Below, piece after piece: positions 5,533 through 10,906 of a DNA stretch of 10,906 nt; positions within the stretch are counted from its first letter, which is position 1, and every line of letters starts with the position of its first letter. Made by a program: the position numbers and the translations under genes. The DNA lies in the NCBI GenBank assembly GCA_035272605.1, contig DATEQM010000092.1, forward strand, positions 1 through 10,906. The letters run 5' to 3'. The DNA is from JOPF136 sp035272605 (GTDB taxonomy: Bacteria > Acidobacteriota > Terriglobia > Acidiferrales > UBA7541). The notes beneath the pieces were generated by a model. It ran no database searches. It was not told the origin of the DNA and worked only from the letters and a program-made list of their open reading frames with translations.

Positions 5533-6513
5533 ATGACTACAGCCGCCACCGCGGAGATGGGCGCGGGGCCGAAGCCGGCCTCGCGCTCGTTTTTCGCCCG
5601 GTTGCTGCAAGGCGACCAGGTGGCGCACGCGATCACGTTCGTTGCGGCGGCGACGATCCTGCTGATTACCACCATGCTGGTGGTCGTACTGTGGAACAAT
5701 TCCGCGCTGCCGCGGGCCAAGTTTGGCCTGTCGTTTTTTATCGGCAGGGTCTGGGACCCCGTTTCTGGACAATTTGGGGCCTTGCCGTTCGTGTATGGAA
5801 CGCTGGTGACCACGGCGGTGTCGCTCGTGCTCGGAGTCCCGCTGGGGCTGGGTGCGGCGATTTTTCTGGCCGAGCTGGCGCCGCCCAAGATCTCGGACTC
5901 GCTGACGTTTGTGATCGAGCTGCTTGCCGCCGTGCCCAGCGTGATTTACGGATTGCTGGGAATCTTCTTGGTGGTGCCCTTCGTGCGAACCACGCTGGCT
6001 CCCGCTCTCAAGCACACCCTGGGATTCCTCCCGCTGTTCCAGGGGCCTTGCTACGGAGTCAGTTTTCTGGCCGCGGGGCTGGTGCTGGCGATCATGATCG
6101 TGCCGTTCATCGTGAGCGTGTCTCGCGAAGTGCTGCTGGCCGTTCCGACGGACCAGCGGGAAGCGGCGCTGTCGCTGGGGTCCACGCGGTGGGAGTCCAC
6201 CTGGAAGGTAGTCGTACCGTTCGCGCTGCCCGGGGTGCTGGGTTCCGTGTTTCTGGCCATGGCGCGCGCGCTCGGGGAGACCATGGCGGTGACCATGGTG
6301 GTGGGCAACGTCCCGGACATCAAGGCGTCACTGCTCGCGCCCGGTTACTCGATTGCCGCCGTCATCGCCAATGAGTTTACCGAGGCGACCGGGGACCTCT
6401 ACCTGCAGGCGCTGATTGAGCTGGGCCTGGTGCTGTTCCTGGTGACCTTCATCCTCAACGGTCTGGCGCGGCTGTTAATCCTGGTCACGTCGCAACGCGG
6501 GGGGACGACATGA
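5533..6513 (+). CDS. pstC: Phosphate ABC transporter permease PstC
   Basis: A 326-residue inner-membrane permease that forms the phosphate channel together with PstA. After a cytoplasmic N-terminus of about 30 residues there are six hydrophobic segments (about 32-54, 85-113, 125-151, 178-198, 231-262, 290-316). A periplasmic loop holding WDPVSGQFGALPFVYGTL precedes the second, as is typical of PstC. The cytoplasmic EAA loop that docks on the ATPase is at about 209-237 (REAALSLGSTRW, then PFALPGVLG), followed by ARALGETMAVTMVVGN, a strong PstC signature. The ATG at 5533 has only a weak ribosome site (CCGGA close to the start), so ribosomes may arrive from pstS. The stop overlaps the pstA start as ATGA (6510-6513), which indicates translational coupling. 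Confidence 0.96.
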   Translation: MTTAATAEMGAGPKPASRSFFARLLQGDQVAHAITFVAAATILLITTMLVVVLWNNSALPRAKFGLSFFIGRVWDPVSGQFGALPFVYGTLVTTAVSLVLGVPLGLGAAIFLAELAPPKISDSLTFVIELLAAVPSVIYGLLGIFLVVPFVRTTLAPALKHTLGFLPLFQGPCYGVSFLAAGLVLAIMIVPFIVSVSREVLLAVPTDQREAALSLGSTRWESTWKVVVPFALPGVLGSVFLAMARALGETMAVTMVVGNVPDIKASLLAPGYSIAAVIANEFTEATGDLYLQALIELGLVLFLVTFILNGLARLLILVTSQRGGTT

Positions 6514-7373
6514 GCGGCTGGGCGGGATCGGGGCACGGGCGGTATCGCAAGGTGGTTAGTTACCTGATGCTGGGCGGGACGGCGCTGTGCGCGCTGTTGG
6601 TCGTGGGCGTGCTCTTTTTCATCCTCGGCAGCCTGGTGTGGAAGGGCGGCTCGGACATCAATCTCAATTTCTTCACCAAGCTCCCCACGCCGGTGGGTGT
6701 GACCGGCGGCGGCATGGCCAACGCGATCGTGGGCAGCATGAAGCTGTTGCTGCTGGCCTCGCTGATCGGCATACCCTTCGGCGTGGTTGGCGGGATTTAC
6801 ATGGCGGAGTTCGGGGGGAAAGTGAGCGCCTTCGTGCTCCAGTACACCGCGGACCTGCTCAACGGCGTCCCCTCGATCGTGATCGGGATCTTCGCCTACA
6901 GCCTGATCGTGCTGCGCATGAAGCATTTTTCGGCGATCGCGGGGGGCTTCGCGCTGGGGATCATGATGATTCCGGTGACGCTGCGCAGCACGGAGCAGTT
7001 CCTGCGCAGCGTTCCGGTGGCCATGCGCGAGGCCGCCATGGCCCTGGGGGCGAGCAAATGGAAGACCATCGTGAGCGTGGTGGTGCCCGCGGCCTACCGC
7101 GGCATCCTCACCGCGATCCTGCTCTCGCTGGCTCGCGTGGCCGGGGAGACGGCGCCGCTGCTGTTTACGGCGTTCAACAACCGGTTCTGGAGCCCGGGGT
7201 GGAACCAGCCGATCGCCTCGCTGCCGGTGGTGGTCTACACATATGGAATTTCGGCGTATGAAGATTGGCACCGCCAGGCTTGGGCCGCGGGGCTGGTGCT
7301 GCTGGGCATGGTCCTGCTGACGAACATCATCGCGCGTGCTATCCTCTCGCGCGGAATCTCGGCCCCGAGGTAA
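6510..7373 (+). CDS. pstA: Phosphate ABC transporter permease PstA
   Basis: A 287-residue partner permease of PstC. There are six hydrophobic segments (about 14-41, 68-98, 118-136, 139-157, 195-220, 257-280). Family motifs are GGMANAIVGS before the second segment, LNGVPSIVIGIFAY in the third, and the EAA loop REAAMALGASKW with VVPAAYRGIL at about 173-199. The PstA signature ARVAGETAPLLFTAF then follows, with PIASLPVVVYTY near the end. The start overlaps the pstC stop by four bases. The stop TAA (7371-7373) overlaps the GAGGT ribosome site of pstB. Glycine codon GGG is frequent here (I count 13 of about 31), in contrast to the two genes that follow. Confidence 0.96.
   Translation: MSGWAGSGHGRYRKVVSYLMLGGTALCALLVVGVLFFILGSLVWKGGSDINLNFFTKLPTPVGVTGGGMANAIVGSMKLLLLASLIGIPFGVVGGIYMAEFGGKVSAFVLQYTADLLNGVPSIVIGIFAYSLIVLRMKHFSAIAGGFALGIMMIPVTLRSTEQFLRSVPVAMREAAMALGASKWKTIVSVVVPAAYRGILTAILLSLARVAGETAPLLFTAFNNRFWSPGWNQPIASLPVVVYTYGISAYEDWHRQAWAAGLVLLGMVLLTNIIARAILSRGISAPR
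7367..7371 (+). promoter_or_regulatory. Ribosome binding site deciding the GTG start of pstB
   Basis: GAGGT lies six bases before GTG 7378 and overlaps the pstA stop codon. The in-frame ATGs at 7336 (inside pstA) and 7390 have no comparable site, so GTG 7378 is the best supported start of pstB. Confidence 0.5.
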
Positions 7374-7377
7374 ATTT

Positions 7378-8211
7378 GTGGATATCCGCATGAATGCCGC
7401 CCTCGGCGCAGCGCAGAAACCGGCGCCGGATTCCGCGCCCGCCGCGGCCCGCGCTCCCCTGGCCGGTAAGGACATCCGCCTGGAGGTTCGCAACCTCAAT
7501 TTCTATTACGGCCCCAAGCAGGCGCTCTTCGACGTCTCGTTCTCCGTCCCCACCCAGCACGTCACCGCGCTCATCGGCCCCTCCGGCTGCGGCAAATCCA
7601 CGCTCCTGCGCACCCTGAATCGCATGCATGAAACGGTGAAAGTGGCACGGCTCGATGGCCAGATATTGCTGGACGGCGAGAGCGTGCTGGACCAGGACGT
7701 GACCCGGCTGCGGCGGCGAGTGGGCATGGTTTTCCAGCGCCCCAACCCGTTCCCTAAATCCATTTTCGATAACATCGCCTACGGCCTGCGCGTCAACGGC
7801 TACAAGGGCTCGATTCCCGAAGCTGTCGAGCGCAGCCTGCACCGCGCCGCGCTGTGGGACGAGGTGAAGGACTCGCTTCACAAATCCGCGTATGCCCTCT
7901 CCGGCGGCCAGCAGCAGCGCCTGTGCATCGCCCGGGCACTGGCCGTGGATCCCGAGGTGCTCCTGCTCGACGAGCCGTGCTCCGCCCTCGATCCCGTCAG
8001 CACCGCCAAGATTGAAGAGCTGCTGTTCAACCTAAAGGACATCTGCACGCTGGTCATCGTGACTCACAACATGCAGCAGGCGGCGCGGTCGAGCGACTTG
8101 ACCGCCTTCATGCTGGAAGGCCACCTGGTGGAATTCCAGTCCACCGAGCAGCTCTTCACCACGCCCTCCGATCCACGGACCGAGGCGTATATCACTGGCC
8201 GGTTCGGTTAA
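7378..8211 (+). CDS. pstB: Phosphate ABC transporter ATP-binding protein PstB
   Basis: The ATPase that drives phosphate import through PstCA (277 residues from the GTG). An Ala/Pro-rich tail of about 30 residues precedes the ABC domain. Walker A is GPSGCGKST (67-75), the Q-loop VFQRPNPFPKS (about 118-128), the ABC signature LSGGQQQR (174-181), Walker B VLLLDEP with catalytic Glu199, the D-loop SALD (202-205) and the switch His230 (VTHNMQQAAR). It ends in ITGRFG, a typical PstB C-terminus; the RPNPFP motif also marks PstB among ABC ATPases. The start is uncertain: GTG 7378 has a GAGGT site, while ATG 7390 and ATG 7336 (overlapping pstA by 38 bases) are alternatives. phoU follows 11 bases after the stop. 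I see no GGG among its 17 glycine codons, unlike pstS, pstC and pstA. Confidence 0.95.
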   Translation: MDIRMNAALGAAQKPAPDSAPAAARAPLAGKDIRLEVRNLNFYYGPKQALFDVSFSVPTQHVTALIGPSGCGKSTLLRTLNRMHETVKVARLDGQILLDGESVLDQDVTRLRRRVGMVFQRPNPFPKSIFDNIAYGLRVNGYKGSIPEAVERSLHRAALWDEVKDSLHKSAYALSGGQQQRLCIARALAVDPEVLLLDEPCSALDPVSTAKIEELLFNLKDICTLVIVTHNMQQAARSSDLTAFMLEGHLVEFQSTEQLFTTPSDPRTEAYITGRFG

Positions 8212-8222
8212 GGAGCCGCGCG

Positions 8223-8888
8223 ATGGAACGCCACTTTGAGAAAGAGCTGGAGGAACTGAAGGACCGCCTCGTCTGGATGGGTTCGCTCGCCGAGCGCGCC
8301 GTCCATCAGGCCGTGCAGGCCGTCCTGGACGGCGAGAAGGATCTCGCCAACCGCGTGATCGAGGAAGAGTCGGCCATCAACGAGATGCAGATCGAGGTGG
8401 ACGAGCGGGTCGTCAAACTCCTCGCCACCCAGCAATTCATGGCCGGCGACTTGCGTTTTGCCATTGCCGTGTCCCGCATCAATGGCGACCTGGAACGCAT
8501 CGGCGACCAGGCCGTCAATATCGCCCAGTCCGCCCTGCGCATCCTGCGCCACCCGCGCGTGAAGCCCTACGTGGATCTGCCTCGCATGAGCGAGATCGCC
8601 GAGGAGATGGTCCGCGACAGCTTGAACGCCCTGGTTCGCCGCGACGCCGAGCTGGCGCGCAACGTCCTGGCCCGCGACGACGTGGTGGATTCGCTGCGCA
8701 ACCAGATCTTCCGCGAGCTGCTGACCTACATGATGGAGAATTCCGCCGTGGTCTTCCCGGCGTTCGAGCTCATCCTGGTGGCCAAAAACCTCGAGCGCAT
8801 CGCCGACCACGCCACCAACATCGCCGAAGACGTCATCTTTATGGTCGTGGGCCGCGACGTCCGCCATCCCGCCCTCGACCGCCGGTAG
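8223..8888 (+). CDS. phoU: Phosphate signalling complex protein PhoU
   Basis: A 221-residue cytoplasmic all-helical protein. In the known system PhoU links the Pst transporter to the PhoR/PhoB two-component system and represses the Pho regulon when phosphate is ample. Two PhoU repeats are visible, each with a metal-binding E(D)xxxDxxxN motif: DLERIGDQAVNIA near residue 90 and NLERIADHATNIAEDV near residue 195. The opening HFEKELEELKDRLVWMGSLAE and the region around ENSAVVFPAFELILVAKNLERI are standard. Length is normal. The ribosome site AAGGAG (8210-8215) overlaps the pstB stop and lies seven bases before the ATG, so phoU belongs to the same operon. phoB and phoR are not in the window. Confidence 0.96.
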   Translation: MERHFEKELEELKDRLVWMGSLAERAVHQAVQAVLDGEKDLANRVIEEESAINEMQIEVDERVVKLLATQQFMAGDLRFAIAVSRINGDLERIGDQAVNIAQSALRILRHPRVKPYVDLPRMSEIAEEMVRDSLNALVRRDAELARNVLARDDVVDSLRNQIFRELLTYMMENSAVVFPAFELILVAKNLERIADHATNIAEDVIFMVVGRDVRHPALDRR

Positions 8889-8908
8889 CGCGGGCTTTCA
8901 GCCTGTGC
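8888..8908 (+). terminator. Hairpin immediately after phoU, possible weak terminator
   Basis: Starting at the last base of the phoU stop, nine base pairs (two of them G-U in RNA) enclose a three-base loop TTC: GCGCGGGCT pairs with AGCCTGTGC. No T-run follows, so it is not a textbook intrinsic terminator. It could mark the end of the pst-phoU transcript or protect the 3' end. Confidence 0.35.
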
Positions 8909-9157
8909 GCCTTGCTCATAAGTGACTCTTGTTGCCTGTCTTCGTGAGCATAGGCCGCAGGATGTGAGGGCAAGGATCCGCAGAGAGCATCCAATTCAGA
9001 AGATCTTCCGCTTCTGCGGCTTCAGGTCTTTTCGTTTGGCGAGAAAGTCCGGCGGAAACGGCGAAGGCCTTGAGAAGAAAACTGCCCAGTCCACAGCTTT
9101 CTTCGACCTGCGCATCATCTGGCCGCGGCGCTTTTGATTGGAGGCTTTCTCCTGGGG
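8909..9157. other. Convergent intergenic region between phoU and acnA
   Basis: About 250 bases between two converging genes. A plus-strand open frame of 71 codons (8922-9137) is rich in Arg, Phe and Lys, has no ribosome site and no family motif, so I do not call it. Only a short 4-base-pair inverted repeat near 9140-9152 lies just past the acnA stop. No strong bidirectional terminator is visible. Confidence 0.45.

Positions 9158-10906
<1,749 letters not shown>

Noticed and set aside
6399..7499. Long minus-strand open frame of 366 codons opposite pstC, pstA and pstB
   Set aside because: His/Arg/Gln-rich shadow of the permease genes, spanning three real genes on the other strand.
8922..9137. 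Open frame of 71 codons between phoU and acnA
   Set aside because: No ribosome site, no recognisable domain, basic and phenylalanine-rich composition; probably chance.

Overview
The window looks like a stretch of ordinary chromosome from a GC-rich, Gram-negative soil-type bacterium. Three things point to a Gram-negative cell: a periplasmic PstS with no lipobox cysteine, an RND efflux pump with a lipoprotein adaptor, and secreted small proteins. Gene style and protein flavour fit Acidobacteriota best. That is an inference from overall resemblance; the window has no rRNA or other phylogenetic marker.

Left part, minus strand, read from right to left (about 3983 down to 1). It starts with a small unrecognised secreted or membrane-anchored protein (3633-3983). 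Next is a gap with several inverted repeats (3322-3632), then a short secreted LVIVD-like beta-propeller protein (2674-3321). After another gap of 280 bases comes a tight cluster: an RraA-family protein (1641-2393), an RND periplasmic adaptor lipoprotein (397-1644) and the beginning of the RND inner-membrane permease (1-389, cut by the window edge). The RraA and adaptor genes overlap by four bases (ATGA), and the permease starts 7 bases after the adaptor stop. The three are therefore very probably co-transcribed.

Middle part, plus strand (about 4250-8888). This is a complete high-affinity phosphate uptake operon in the classical order pstS-pstC-pstA-pstB-phoU. PstS captures phosphate in the periplasm, PstC and PstA form the channel, PstB powers it with ATP, and PhoU couples transport to signalling. 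An exact TGTAACA direct repeat with 11-base periodicity lies at 4251-4268, about 225 bases before pstS, and has the geometry of a PhoB binding site. A weak -10 element follows at the expected distance. No phoB or phoR gene is in the window.

Right part. After phoU there is a hairpin and 269 bases without a convincing gene. Then, converging on the minus strand, comes the C-terminal two thirds of an aconitase of the AcnA type (9158-10906), cut by the window edge.

I found no tRNA, rRNA, CRISPR array, insertion sequence or phage gene. The core genes are well known. The less explained items are the small orphan protein, the structured DNA in front of the LVIVD-like gene with its two competing start sites, the coupling of an RraA-family protein to an RND pump, and a change of glycine codon use inside the pst operon.
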